Assembly: GCA_963922205.1 (NCBI GenBank)
Contig: CAWUHX010000061.1
Coordinates: 767,597-831,596, forward strand
Direction: 5' to 3'
Source of the DNA: Romanomermis culicivorax
Lineage: Eukaryota; Nematoda; Enoplea; Mermithida; Mermithidae
Length of the DNA: 64,000 bases
Shown piece after piece: positions 33,169-44,644 of the stretch. The notes under the pieces were generated by a model that was given only the letters and a program-made list of their open reading frames with translations, ran no database searches and was not told the DNA's origin. Position numbers and translations under genes: made by a program. How positions within the stretch are numbered: the stretch's first letter is position 1; every line of letters starts with the position of its first letter.

Positions 33169-34732
33169 TGTCTGATCCACGTCCGTCAGAAATCTTGACT
33201 CTTGTCTCATTAGATGTGGTTCAGTATTTTACACTACTCAATAGAACTAACCTTATTGTCCACGCGTTCAAGAACAGTAAATATGCTTCATATTTTTCTA
33301 AAACCACGAATTTGTTCCCCTGATGTTCACGTCCTCTTTTCAGCTCTGCTCGACAGGGGATATCCACGGTCCAATAGAACATTTTTTGCTAAATGAGCCT
33401 CAGAAGGAAAAAAAGGTGCTCATGCAAATAATAAACTATCTGCATGCGCGATCACCTTTTTTCCTCGGATTGGCTGTACCCGTTGTGGCTACAACTTGAA
33501 AATAGGAGAAGCTGGTTTGTGATACATGGAAATCTACTGTTGATACTGCGAATATTTTTGGTTTCCTTAGGTTTATTTGAAAATGAATTTTGTAAAGGCA
33601 AAGATGTTATCAGCGTAATGTCACCGAACTACGATCGCTATTGTATGCCTTTTGTGAAATCCATGTGAATTGGAAAATGAGAAAAAATGTTATTATTGAC
33701 AATATGATTTACACAAAGCTTTTAGGATAGAAAATTTTTTTATCGAAAAATTTTTAACACTTGTCCTCTTTTCATCCCCATGTACCGTCTCTACCCAGCG
33801 ACGAAAATTTGCGAAAGTTGGCCAAATTTTAATCACCCATAGTTTCGTTAAAAATGAGTGTGCAATTATGTTTTTAAATAAACCTAAAAGAGATCTATTG
33901 CCATCAACTTTGTTGCGTTTTGGTAGAAAAAATTCCTCTTTGCGACATATGATTTTGCAAAATATCTCAAAAATAGGGAAATTTGATTATTTAAAAGCAT
34001 TTCAGAAGAAACGTATGAAACAGGTCTTTAAACAAAAAGCAACGTCTGTCGGATGATCCTGACTTTTTCAGAAAACCTCCAAAAGCAGCACTAGTCGCCG
34101 AAGCGGCGTTAGAAGTTTATTGCCTTATTGTATTTGTGCCATGAAGTCGCATTCGAGTAGGCAACACTCTTTTTGTCCGAAAGTCGCTCGTTGCCGCCGA
34201 AAATCGTCTAACGAACGAAAAAATCGTGATAAAACTGAAATAGCATGGATTGGAAGAAGAAAACTTTAGATGTTACTGTATTATTTTGTAGTAAAACACG
34301 CATATTTGAGTGCATGCATGACTCATCTAAATCATTACAAGATAATACCAAATATAATTACAAAAGTGAACAATTTGTATGACTATAGTGGTGGTGGACG
34401 AAATTTGAAGAGAGCTGCAAAGTTTTTCCAAGAACGAACAACCTTATGCACCACTGGTTTGTCGCACTTCAGATCAGCAATCCACATGTAATGATATACC
34501 TGATAATTTTTGATGCTATAATGAGGGAAGGTCACTAGGCGTAAATTTCGAAAAATACATGTTAGAGTGCGTTCAAAAGACGTAACAACCTGAGTAACGC
34601 TACACTGGTAATTCCACGCCAGTAAGCCTTCTTTACAGTACAATTTGCATAAATATGGCAAACAATCCAAAATTTGTCTATACCTAGTCACAACATGCAT
34701 TCGATAAACGGTCCTGAAAATTGCAATAAAAT
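33169..34732. other. Non-coding stretch with nothing firm
   Basis: About 1.6 kb. Frames are short and domain-free. A block near 33700-33775 loosely resembles the middle of MITE family A. Confidence 0.45.
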
Positions 34733-34772
34733 TCACACACTCCATTTATTTTGAAATGATCGATGCAGTGAT
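34733..34772 (+). repeat. Solo left end of MITE family B
   Basis: CACTCCATTTATTTTGAAAT followed by GATCGATGCAG repeats the left terminus seen at 13353. The rest of the element is absent. MITE family A starts 30 bp later. Confidence 0.6.
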
Positions 34773-34803
34773 CAAATAAAAGTAAGTTTAATACGAAAAA
34801 AGC

Positions 34804-35052
34804 TATAGCCCGTTTTTTATAAAATGCTTGTAAAGTGAAAATTGAGAAAAATTAGCTCTGTCGCTGAAATCGTTTACACAAACTTTTGACGAAGAAACTT
34901 TCTACTCAAAAAATAGTTAAAGTTTGTTCGAGTTTGCCCATAGGTTTTCAGCTCTATGTGACGTACAGTTTGGAGGAAAATCTTAAAAATCGGAAATAGT
35001 ACTTGCTTTCCACTATTATTATTTAGGAACATTTCAAGAAAAACAGACTATA
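34804..35052 (+). repeat. MITE family A copy
   Basis: 249 bp from TATAGCCCGTTTTTTATAAA to AAAAACAGACTATA. The family ends and the GTACTTGCTTTCCACT block near the right end are preserved; the middle has drifted. Confidence 0.7.
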
Positions 35053-35693
35053 GTAAGCTTATTATCGTAATCGATGAAACAAATTTTTCTTCATGAAGCG
35101 GCAAACAGAACAACCGAAGGTTTTCTCTCAGTACATCGTTAAATGGACAAAATTTCTCGGGTAATACTCAAGTATCGACGCGTTCTGTCCAAATCAACAG
35201 TAGATAAAATTGATATTGTTGAATTATTTTGATCTTTCTCCTTCTCAAGTAGAAGCTTAGCGATTTTCTATAGTATAGAATTTTAATTGAGTGAAAATCG
35301 CGACCATCGGCGACTGTATAAATATGAACTGAATAAAGTTATAGACGACCGCAATAGAAAAACTCTTACTAAAACATAACATTCCATAGTCTCTTTTTTT
35401 GCTTCTAAGATAAGTAAGTCCCACTTCATGTTTTAACGATTTTCTGCTAAGCCATGTATCAAATAGGACTACGAATTTTCGACTGTACTCTGCTTGCCTT
35501 GAACACGTTTTTGATTGAAAAATATTTCTTTAAAAGCTCTGTGTTGACGATTTTTAATGGCATTTACTGATTTTGGTCATCATTTCAATTTAAAAGCATT
35601 TTATGATAAATCGACCGAAGTTCCGAATTGATACATATTTTTCATCATCAAATGTAAAATGAAACTGTTTCAAATCTTTGCAGATTGTTCAAT
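35053..35693. other. Non-coding stretch, downstream flank of the minus-strand secreted-protein gene
   Basis: About 640 bp of AT-rich sequence. It presumably holds the 3' UTR of the gene ending at 35694. No clear poly(A) signal was singled out. Confidence 0.4.
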
Positions 35694-36527
35694 TCAAAAA
35701 GGTCTGTTCCATCCATTACTCCAGCCGTTACCCCGTCCGTTGAAGCCTTTGAAACCGGAATTCCAACCATTCCTTACACCACCGAGAGGCCTTTGATTGG
35801 CTAATCGGCGTCTTTCCTGTTGGCGGAAATTGTGTTCCCGGCGTTGTTCTTCGATACGTTGATCGATGCGGCGATGTCGTTCGTTTTCCAACCGTTCTTT
35901 TTCGTTGAAAACAAAGTCATTTCGCTTGACCAAAAAGTGTGCAGCGTGCGCCGGCGCGGATGCGGTTGCTTCCTGCTAATATTGAATGGTCTTTGAAAAA
36001 AATAGAGCACAAAAATTGGACTGTGATAAATAAAGTAGAGTACAAAGTCGATTTTTTCTAGGTCAGCTTCGCTAAAATTTTCGCCCGCTCAATTTTAAAA
36101 TAGAAGACGTTGAGGCTTGAATACATTCGACGCAATTTGATTTTTGAAAACCATTTCATAGATCAGATGTGAATTCTTGGTATGAGATTCAACAGCAGAC
36201 CCATAATGGAATCTCCATGGCCAAACAATGCATCTAGTCGAAAGCGTGGCATTGTTTTGGGTCCTTGTAAAATAGTCTCTGCTAAAATTGGTCCCTTTCG
36301 GTTTACTGATCATTTTTGTCCATTTCGGTTTAGATAAGATTTTGATTTAGTTAGACTTAAGTGATGCACTTGTCAAATTTCTTGGCCCCCAGACTTATGG
36401 TGAAAATTTTTTTCAAAAGTGCATAGTCTATTCCACGGTCATAATGCAGTCACATTCACATTGCAATACGCACGCAACTTACGATTAACAAAACGCAAAA
36501 AATGCACATACAAATGACAGTATCCAT
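35694..36527 (-). CDS. Small secreted Arg/Glu- and Gly/Trp/Asn-rich protein, paralog 1
   Basis: Two exons on the minus strand: 36527-36483 (15 codons) and 35975-35694, joined in phase 0 through GTAAGT at 36482 and an ATTAG acceptor at 35976; 108 residues. Exon 1 encodes MDTVICMCIFCVLLI, a short hydrophobic signal-peptide core. Exon 2 begins QEATASAPAHA, then a conserved LVKRNDF.FNEKER block, an Arg/Glu-rich predicted helix (ENERHRR, RIEEQRR), and a tail rich in Gly, Asn, Trp and Phe. The block and tail are shared with the gene at 38297-38919 on the same strand. A TATA box lies 55 bp upstream of the ATG. Predicted to be exported; function unknown. Gly/Trp-rich antimicrobial peptide, cuticle-associated protein or secreted effector are all possible. 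Confidence 0.6.
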
Positions 36528-36580
36528 GACAAAACAAATTGTTATTCTAACGCAAATTTTGTGCAAAGCAGTCAGTGTAA

Positions 36581-36591
36581 CTATATAAATA
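36581..36591 (-). promoter_or_regulatory. TATA box of secreted-protein paralog 1
   Basis: Reads TATTTATATAG on the minus strand, about 55 bp before the proposed ATG at 36527, leaving room for a start site about 30 bp downstream of the box. Confidence 0.45.
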
Positions 36592-36688
36592 GGAAATGAA
36601 ATTTATAACATATGGAACAGTCGAGTTATGTTTTTTTTCATCTCGAAGGTTGTTTAATTGTGAGACAGTATTATTTTTTGTCTAGATA

Positions 36689-36807
36689 ATGAATGGAATG
36701 GAAACAGAAAAACTGAATTTTCATCCTGTGGGCGTTAAGAAAGATCAGAAACAATGGAAAAATTACCGCCGGAAGTGGGCCATTGATTCTTTTGAATTAT
36801 TTGTGGC
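36689..36807 (+). CDS. Possible single exon, Myb/SANT-like fragment
   Basis: An open segment starts with ATG after a good acceptor (TTATTTTTTGTCTAG, ending 36685) and ends at a GTAAGA donor (36808). Its product includes KKDQKQWKNYRRKWAID, which loosely recalls the Myb/SANT-like (zeste-type) DNA-binding helix found in host factors and DNA transposons. No neighbouring exon was found. It may be a relic. Confidence 0.25.
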
Positions 36808-36811
36808 GTAA

Positions 36812-38296
36812 GAAGAAGTCGATGAACTTTGAATGAGTAATAGATAAAATATTGAATTTTATACAAATTTGTTCATCCTAAGAAAATTATATCCAAATTT
36901 TAGGAATTTTAAGTTTTCCACCTTCTGGTATTCAGAACCACAGATCAGCATTGCTGCCAGTGCTGTTTCACCTTGCTTCTTTATGTGTATAGGTTAAGCA
37001 CATCACTGTGTATAGGTTACTCGAGTTCCACTCTCTTTTCCATTTTGGTTCCTGTTGTGGCCCCTCTGTGGGCGCAAAAATAATTTAACATGCTGGAAAA
37101 AACTTTTCTCAAGGCATTGTATCAGCTCATACACTTGGTATCTACTACTGACTCTAAAGTGATGTATCTAAGGAATCGTAGGTATTCCGCTGAAAATTTG
37201 TCTTGCTCCAATGGCTTCATGCTTAGATGTGGGAAATGATTCAATCTGATTGAACACCATGTACAAATATCAGGTTAAAATTAGTCACAATGATATTTTA
37301 TGATGGATATTTTGAAAATATATGCACGATATATATCCAGTAGCAGATCATGATGCACGCCTTCCAATTGGCTGTAGGTCTTCACCATGACTTTTTTGAG
37401 TAGCTTTGTAATTCATGTTACAGGAAATGATGCTGTTTTTGGAATCCATTGGATGATGTGTCTTTAAAAAATGATTTCCCAGAGTTTGCGGATGACAGAG
37501 CCACCAAAGTACTCATCTTTAGTCTGTTTTTCAAAAATTCATCCCAATAAAAATTCAACGGCAACTATTGTTTCATCATGATTTGGAACTGGAAACATGT
37601 GACGCAATCAACTAGCATTCAACAATTTTTTGATCGGAAAATTCTAGGGTAGCTCCGTATGATGTGAATGACTTTGACGACAGTACTGATTTTTACCATT
37701 TTTTAACTGAAAAGCATTTGAAAAAGTGTGAGATAAAATATCTAACACCCAGGCGTTGATTATATCGTGGTGAAGTATACACGGTTTTCTTTCTAGGTAG
37801 TTGATCTGAAAAGCAATACTTTGACAGTTTTAGCCACCATATGTGACATGATTGGAGATTTTTGTCGTACTGCCCTAACCTTTATCATTCTTTTGAAAAA
37901 GTACAATCATTTCATTAATTTCATTAATTTATTTTATGAGAAAAGGCCACATGTAGAAATAAAATAAGACTCGAAACGTAAAAACTTCCTATCGCAGACG
38001 AATAACCTGAAATTCACTTAGACGTCTATCTCATATATTGTTGACCTGTCTGCTACAGTTGTGAAAAAGGTTTAAAGTCTCATCCAGACAAAAAGAACTA
38101 CAGTTAATGTCAGGAAACTATGATTCCACCTGAGAATTTGATGACATACGGCCAATAGACAGAAAATAAAGCTGAGATATGTTTGATTAGGCGGATTTTT
38201 GGGCGTCTTGCAGTAAAACTGAACGTAATGAGAGAAGAAGTAGATCATGATCATGCGAAGTTTCATGTTCCATCGGATGAATTCTTTGCCAACATG
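36812..38296. other. Non-coding stretch between the secreted-protein paralogs
   Basis: About 1.5 kb; no frame or repeat family was recognised beyond the short possible exon before it. It would include the 3' flank of the gene ending at 38297. Confidence 0.4.
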
Positions 38297-38919
38297 TTAT
38301 TTCCGCCATCCACCTCCCCATCCATTGCCAAACCAACCGTTGCCAAACCAACCGTTGCCAAAACTACCACCGCCACCGAAGCCGTGATGTCCACCAAAGT
38401 TCCCTGCGTGATTGCCACCGAAGCCCCAATGATCCCTGCCGCTGCCAAAGCCGTTCCAAAAACCGCCCGCCCGATTGGTCGCGCCGCCTAATCGGCGCCA
38501 TTCTCCCTCGCGAAAGTGGCTACGGCGACGCTGCTCTTCGATGCGCTCGTGCTCGCGGCGATGGCGTTCGTTTTCGCGGCGTTCTTTCTCATTGAAAAAG
38601 AAATCGTGTCGTTTGACGAGGATGCGAGATTTTTCTATATAACGACGATCTTCCAACTTAAAGGAAAAAGTGAATGTTGAAACTGTTAAAGATGATTTAC
38701 AGTGCCCAGAAAATTTATAGTCCCAAACTTAACGGGTTATACAGTATCTAAGTATTAGACAAATATCGGTTAGATCGCAAGATGGTAGATCTCAAAAATT
38801 TCCGATCGAAAACATATTAAACAAATATCTTACTGTGAGCCTTTAACCCCAAACGCAAAAAAGCAAGATACTAACGAAACAGCTCGTGCTATACTATGTA
38901 CAATTTTCTTGTGAAGCAT
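38297..38919 (-). CDS. Small secreted Arg/Glu- and Gly/Trp-rich protein, paralog 2
   Basis: The second coding exon is 38656-38297 on the minus strand, after a TTTTTCCTTTAAG acceptor: 119 residues. It has the same VKR-DF-FNEKER-ENERHRR-RIEEQRR core as the gene at 35694, then a long Gly-rich tail (GGHHGFGGGGSF) ending in three FGNGW-type repeats and GGGWRK. A likely first exon at 38919-38848 encodes 24 residues with a signal-peptide profile (SLVSCFFAFG). It joins in phase 0 if a weak GTTAAA donor is used; the stronger GTAAGA donor 14 nt further on would break the frame, so this join is uncertain. A TTTATATATA box lies about 110 bp upstream. The high base-composition tail (GC-rich for this window) is due to Gly codons. 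Confidence 0.55.
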
Positions 38920-39379
38920 GCCTTTCGTTGTTAAAAATCACCGAGATCTTGCTTATAGTAGAGTAGAGAGATTCGTTTGACTTTTGGTGTAAGTAGTCAC
39001 ATCTGATTTTCACAAAAAATATATATAAATGGTCCTTAGGCTCAGGCATTCGAATATTGTCGAATTTCATCTCAAAACTTGTTTGATCTGATAGGTTTCA
39101 ACGGGTAGACGCTCCAGCACAGTCCTGAATTTGCATCATGTAAATTTTTGTTCATATTCAAAATGATTCTCGTTCTTTAAGTTCATAATTTCGAACGATA
39201 TTTGGCGATGCAAAAAGCGACAAGAAATGAAGAAAAATTGAGAATGAAAGAAAACCCAATGTATCACAAACTGGAATTTTCTGTCGGCCACGACTGTCAA
39301 CTTGCGAAAAATCATATTGACTTATGATGTATTGCCAGAAATAAGGTGGACACGTGTTTATTAGCACATTTTTGCTTAC

Positions 39380-39440
39380 CACATAAAACTCCATTGATGC
39401 TATCAAGGTAGAAATTATCAGGACGTATATCAGAATCATG
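39380..39440 (-). CDS. Possible signal-peptide exon
   Basis: On the minus strand an ATG at 39440 opens a hydrophobic segment (MILIYVLIISTLIASMEFYV) that ends exactly at a strong GTAAGC donor (39379). No second exon in the right phase was found nearby. It could be an alternative upstream exon of the gene at 38297 or chance. Confidence 0.2.
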
Positions 39441-40099
39441 GTCACAGCACTGCAGAGTAGTATGTGAAAAATTTTCACGTGTTAAACTTGAATAAAGAAC
39501 CGAAATGGTCTCAATTGTATTTTATGCCAAGATCCCAACCATGCAAGGTCGTTTAATGAGAACTTGCACTTTGTTGTTTGTCTGGGAACAGAATTTATTG
39601 CTGCTAGAAAAACTAAACTTACTTCCATTCTACATTTGACCTGACGGGGAAAATCGAACAGTTCTGAGAAAATTCGCAAAAAATTTATGTGAATAACGGA
39701 TAAATGCGAATGAGTTTTAGCACATAATGGCTGATATCCTAATGATGTAATAAACAGGGGAGGAGTAACATTGTTTTATGACAGAAAAATTTCAGAAGAT
39801 CTCTTCCCTAAACGGTTATCCATGATGTTTGTCAGCCTGATTGAGTCATTCATTTCTATGAAATCTTTCATTCGTTTAGCAGCCATACATGATTAAAATG
39901 ACTCACGTAACTAAGGTTCACACGGCTATGTTTCCCAGGTTCATTTTTAGTACGCTTCATGGCTGTCGAACCATACGTCATATCATCGAGTTGGCAGTCT
40001 GGATATAAACGCCATCCCTAATGGAGTTTAACGGACTGAACATCCCTCTGCTAATCTCTGACTTCTAGTTTCTGAGCCACTAGCATGACTTGGAGTTAC
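39441..40099. other. Non-coding stretch with nothing recognised
   Basis: About 660 bp ending at the MITE at 40100. No frame with recognisable content. Confidence 0.45.
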
Positions 40100-40348
40100 T
40101 ATAGTCTGTTTTTTATAAAATGCTTCCTAATAGAAAAGTGACACAAATCAGTACTGTCGTCAAAATCGTTTACATAGAACTCTTACTCTAAAATTTTTTG
40201 CTCGAAAAATCTCTAAGGATTAGGTCATTGTGCTCACAAATTTCCAGTTCAATATGATATATTGTTTATCAACAAAGCGTGAAAATCTAAAATACTACTT
40301 GCTTTCCACTTTCATTATTTAGAAGCATTTCAAGAAAAACAGACTATA
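40100..40348 (+). repeat. MITE family A, best-preserved copy
   Basis: 249 bp from TATAGTCTGTTTTTTATAAA to AAAAACAGACTATA. The terminal inverted repeats (about 27 bp: TATAGTCTG...AAAATGCTTC and GAAGCATTT...CAGACTATA) are clear. It has no ORF. It serves as the reference copy for the family in this window. Confidence 0.85.
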
Positions 40349-41647
40349 GAATCACCAACTCGTATGGTAGCCATTAGCAGCAAAAAATTGGTGAGCGTCC
40401 CAAGAAGTTTTGCTGACATAAGTTACGTAAGTTGCTGCAGGTACGCTCGGCCTCCAACGATGCTCAAATTGTCTGACTTTTGGACCTGACGGGCGAACAG
40501 GATCAAATGGGTGTGTCTGGTTGTATCCCGAGAAACATTTCGTCCGGTGCTTCATCTTCTGCAAAGAACATGACTAGCTGCGCCGATCAAGTGTAAAGTT
40601 TTCCACTTCGAAGAGTTATTGATATATGGTCGTGACTTCGGTGATTAAAATTATTTTTCCTGGGTTCGTTCAACATTGACGTGCATGAAAATTTTAATTT
40701 TCTTTTCACAAGTAAAGTTAAATTTTCTTTTCACAAGTAAATCCAAACAATGGGTTGTGGGCCTGAAGAAATCCGATTAAAGAGAAATTCACACAGCTTC
40801 GTATGTAGTCTGCTTCCGCCATATGAATGAAGTACAGGTCATTGACACTGTATTCCAGAAATTTTTGGCATAAATGTGTGTGTACTGTAAACGAGTCTGA
40901 ATCTGGGCCAGATGCATTTTTTGTGCACTTACTCCCACGGATTCTATCTGATTTAAATGATCTATTCTCGGGATACTAGCTAATGGGAAGGATGCATCAT
41001 CGATCTTATCACTCATATTTTTGCAAACAATTTCCACGTCGATAGATAAGTCAGCAGGATTCTCAAGTTATATACAGCTTGTGAAATAGTTCCTCCGTAG
41101 TAATTTTTTCCAGCACAAAAGTTACAAGGGAAAGAGCATCACAAACTGAAGAGATGACTAAAAAAAGCGTTGTCGACGAATTCAGCCAGAAAACACGATA
41201 ACTCGTACTAATTTTTGAGTTGGAATGTTTCTAGTGCTTCAATAACGGAAATCAGATTAAAGATTTTATAGAAGAGATAGTTCAAATATTTTCGCTTATG
41301 AGAAAGTTCAATAGAAATGATGTTTATGAGGATTTAATGATTGAACGATTTTTTCATTGTTTCTACAGTTGACTGATCACAATTGACATCGAGCCCGGCG
41401 TCCAAGACTGTGCTAGCAGAGTTGAAAGTTGATGTGGCACAAAACTGACAAAAATAATAAATGATATGAAAGGCACTTATAGATTACACCTAATGCAGTC
41501 CTATCCTGTAAAGTTCGCTCTCAGACTTTTCAAATCATATTAAAGGCGATAGTTCAGCGTAAAATTGTGAATGCATACTTCAATTCACGTAAAGTCACAA
41601 TGAGTAGAGAAGAAGTCTGATGTATTTCACATTGGGTTAATACAGTG
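40349..41647. other. Non-coding stretch with nothing recognised
   Basis: About 1.3 kb of AT-rich DNA with a short local duplication of TTTTCTTTTCACAAGTAAA at 40699-40740. No gene was recognised. Confidence 0.45.
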
Positions 41648-42432
41648 TCTGGGAAGTAAAAAATGAAGTGGCCATCAAAATTTGTTATGCGGGATAATTA
41701 TGTGCTGATAACAGCTGTGATATGCATTCGAGCAGAAAACGTAAATTCATCGAGCTACAGTATGACAAAGTTGCAATTTTTGTCTCATTTTGTCAAAAGA
41801 ATCCTCTAACATTATTCTGTGCCGGGCAGACATCAATTGAGCTACCTGTTGATTAAAAGGCTAATGACTATCTTCTACGAAAGAGCATAAATTTATGAAT
41901 CATCAGAAAGAACAATACAAATGCTACAAGAAAGCAAATTCGTTTATTTACTCATATTTTTATTAACAGATAAAACTGTCATAAATGAACATTGCACACA
42001 GGATGCCTCAAACGTATATCATCACATTAATGTCTGTAGTATGTTATCGTAATGAGGGCTACGTATGACAGAAGTTTCAGGTCGGGCTCTCAACAACTTG
42101 AGCTACAGCACCAAAGAAATTCACAAACTTTGTTGTGCGAGAGAACGAGGAAACTGAATTTTGATGGTGCATACAACGTAAATTATAGGGGTTTAAGTGT
42201 TAATTATAAATCGAATGGTAGAGCAATTAAAATGCTACTAGAAGCCACGTTTTAGGAACGCTAGCTCAATTGATGTAAGTCCAGTACAGAGTAATGTTAA
42301 AAAATATTTTTTTGACAAAATATGATAAAAATTGCAACTTTGTCATACTGTAGCTCATATCACAGCTGTTATCAGCGCACAAAATTACCCCGTATAGCAA
42401 GTTTTGAAGACCACTTTTGTGACTTCCAATTT
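41648..42432. mobile_element. Foldback element with about 150-180 bp imperfect inverted arms
   Basis: The left arm (about 41648-41835) contains GCTGATAACAGCTGTGATAT and CAGTATGACAAAGTTGCAAT. The right arm (about 42285-42432) contains their reverse complements in mirrored order (TTGCAACTTTGTCATACTG, then ATATCACAGCTGTTATCAGC), and the match extends to the flanking AAGTGGCCATCAAA and TTTGATGGTAGAC blocks. The loop of about 450 bp has no coding signal. Confidence 0.7.
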
Positions 42433-42524
42433 GATGGTAGACCTGATCAAAAATTGTGTCTTAAACTTTCCTCACTGTTTCAAGTTTTTAATAACAAGCT
42501 TTCGAGTTGAGCTATGAACTATGG

Positions 42525-42700
42525 TCAGGCCTCTTGAAATGCTTATCAACCGTAGTCAGTCCTCTTGAAATGCTTATCAAACTGGAAAGCAAATATCTAA
42601 TCTTCTACCATTTTCTGCTTAACCATGAGTCACATGGCAGTGAAATTTTGTGAGCATACTCAACTAAACCTTTTATAATTTTTTGAGTAAGACATTACTG
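42525..42700 (-). repeat. Degenerate MITE family A copy, reverse orientation
   Basis: Shows CTGGAAAGCAAAT, TGTGAGCATACTCAACTAAACC and a TTTTTTGAGTAA block in the order expected for a reversed family A element. The TTGAAATGCTTATCAA end is duplicated. Too decayed for exact ends. Confidence 0.4.
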
Positions 42701-42934
42701 AAATTGAAATGATTTTGAAATTATTTTCATTTCAAATCTACAAGTATTCTGTAAGAAAACACCTTATTTTTTAAATTTAACAGCTTAAACATGCTGGACA
42801 AGGGAAACTGAAAGAAGTAGTCTAGCAGAGGAAATAGGAAAATAGAAAACCAGGAATGTATTCACCGAGTGTTACTTGTAAAAAATGTGCGAAATATTCA
42901 TTTAAAGTTTCATTCAATTTTCCACTGTTTAAAA

Positions 42935-42951
42935 ACTTGTAGGCTACAAGT
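42935..42951. repeat. Perfect 17-bp palindrome
   Basis: ACTTGTAG-G-CTACAAGT. It lies 78 bp before the GCGG-rich foldback element and may be part of its outer structure. Confidence 0.4.
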
Positions 42952-43028
42952 TGATCCTAAAAAACCTACAGGGAAGGAGACAAACACGCAAGCCGTCAAA
43001 GACATGCGGCTGTAAGTTACTAAAGCCG

Positions 43029-43924
43029 TAGGCATACTTGACCGGTTTTTTTGCGGTCGCAAATTTTGCGGCCCGCAATTGCGGGTCGGTTGCGGCTCTC
43101 ACAATGGCATACTTTTCCGCGGTTCCGCAAAAATGCGGAACCGGAAAACCGCAATTGTAAGCATAGTTAACCGAAATTTCGAACCGGAAATTATTTAAGA
43201 GATGCAAGGTTGTAGGTTTCCGAATCCAAAAGCGTCAAAATGCTTGGGTATGCTCCTAATTGCATGGAAAAGCATCCGTAGGCACATCATAAACGTTTTT
43301 AAAAATGGGGAAAATGTTTGGAAAATGAGGAAAAAAATTTTGGGTCCGGTTCTCATGTGAAAAAAATCAACCGCTCTAAAAACATCATGTTTTAAAAGCT
43401 TAAAAACACTAAAATAAACCGTCTATGAGCATTTTTAAGCGAAAAAAGACTTTGAGAAAATTGGGGAAAAAATTTTTACCCCTATCGCCATTTGACGAAA
43501 AAGCCGGCGGGAAAAACAGTGTTCACCAAAATTCATCTTTTCAGTTTCCGATTCCCGAAAATTTTTTCGACAATGAGAACCTTGCATAAATTTTATTCTT
43601 TATTCCCGAATTTTTCTCCTCAAAAGATTCCTTTGCAGAAAAAAAACACTGGACAAAGCAAATTCTGGAAATAATTGAGTTTTCTAGTTGATAAAGATCA
43701 GGTATTCAGTGTTATTCAGCGCGAAACGGCATATACTGTATCAAGTGCGGCTGCCAGAACCGCAAAAAGTACTCCACTCGAGAACTCTTTGCGGGTCGAT
43801 AAACCGCACTAAACCGCAACCGCATTGCGGTTTTGCGGGTGACTTGCGGGTCGCAATTTTTGAAAACCGCAAAAAAGTGTGCGAGCCGCAGACTTTTTCG
43901 CCCGTTGCGGCTAAGTATGCCTAA
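43029..43924. mobile_element. GCGG/CCGC-rich foldback element with TAGGCATACTT ends
   Basis: Perfect 11-bp inverted ends, TAGGCATACTT at 43029 and AAGTATGCCTA at 43914-43924. Subterminal arms (43045-43165 and 43735-43910) are crowded with GCGG/CCGC units such as TTGCGGCCCGCAATTGCGGG and are far richer in GC than the surrounding DNA. The loop contains a 115-bp block (43368-43485) that recurs at 56005-56130. No transposase is encoded. Confidence 0.65.
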
Positions 43925-44112
43925 GGCTTAAAGGTTGTAAACAAGATTCACTGTGAACGACAAGTGATTCGTCAACAACTTGTAGCAAATTGCAGCTGCC
44001 AATTGCCGATTTGTATGTTCGGGCTATTATTGCTACTGAATTCTGTAATTCCAGATTGAGGTTTACAGCGTGTTTAATTATGCAATTGCATTGCACTGCA
44101 TAAGAGTTTCAC

Positions 44113-44644
44113 ATGAAGAGTTTGGAAGGATCTTTTATTTTGTGGTTCACAATCATATTTATACATTGTATTGTTTCCAGGAGTGCTATGGAGTCACATG
44201 AATTCTCTGGATATAAAAGCCTACAATTGAGACCTTTATGCGGTACTTGTAGCATCAAGGACTTTTCCTACTCGGTACATTGTTCCGTTGATTTATTTCT
44301 CCAATTTTCGGAATATTATATCTTCTTTTTTGGTACCGCGGTTTATTATCTAAACTCTTTAGCCAACAGTTCCCGCAGGGGCTACGACGTACCACAATCA
44401 ATTGGTTCAAAGCTCTTCGCTTAACTTTTTCGTAAACGCCGGTTTTACGACTGTACTCTCAAAACCAAATTGCAATAAACTGCTTTATAATACGTCTTTG
44501 TTCATTTTGTTGCCTCCAGATCCTAGAATGCCCAAATTTAATTATATAATGCCTCGACTATCCCACAAATGTGTAAGTCCACATGATAATCTTTTTTTGA
44601 ACCATCATAGCGCGCCGTTGGACTTCATCGATTTTAAGGAGTGA
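44113..44644 (+). CDS. Possible small secreted-protein gene
   Basis: The ATG at 44113 starts 31 residues with a signal-peptide profile (hydrophobic core FILWFTIIFIHCIV), then about 70 residues with several cysteines. A second, overlapping frame runs to 44644 after a TTCCCGCAG acceptor at 44378. A splice between the two frames is plausible but no clean in-phase donor was found. No family was recognised. Confidence 0.25.

Noticed and set aside
38183-38491. + strand Pro/Ala/Thr-rich frame
   Set aside because: It is antisense to the Gly-rich tail of the minus-strand secreted-protein gene; Gly codons read backwards give Pro/Ala/Thr.
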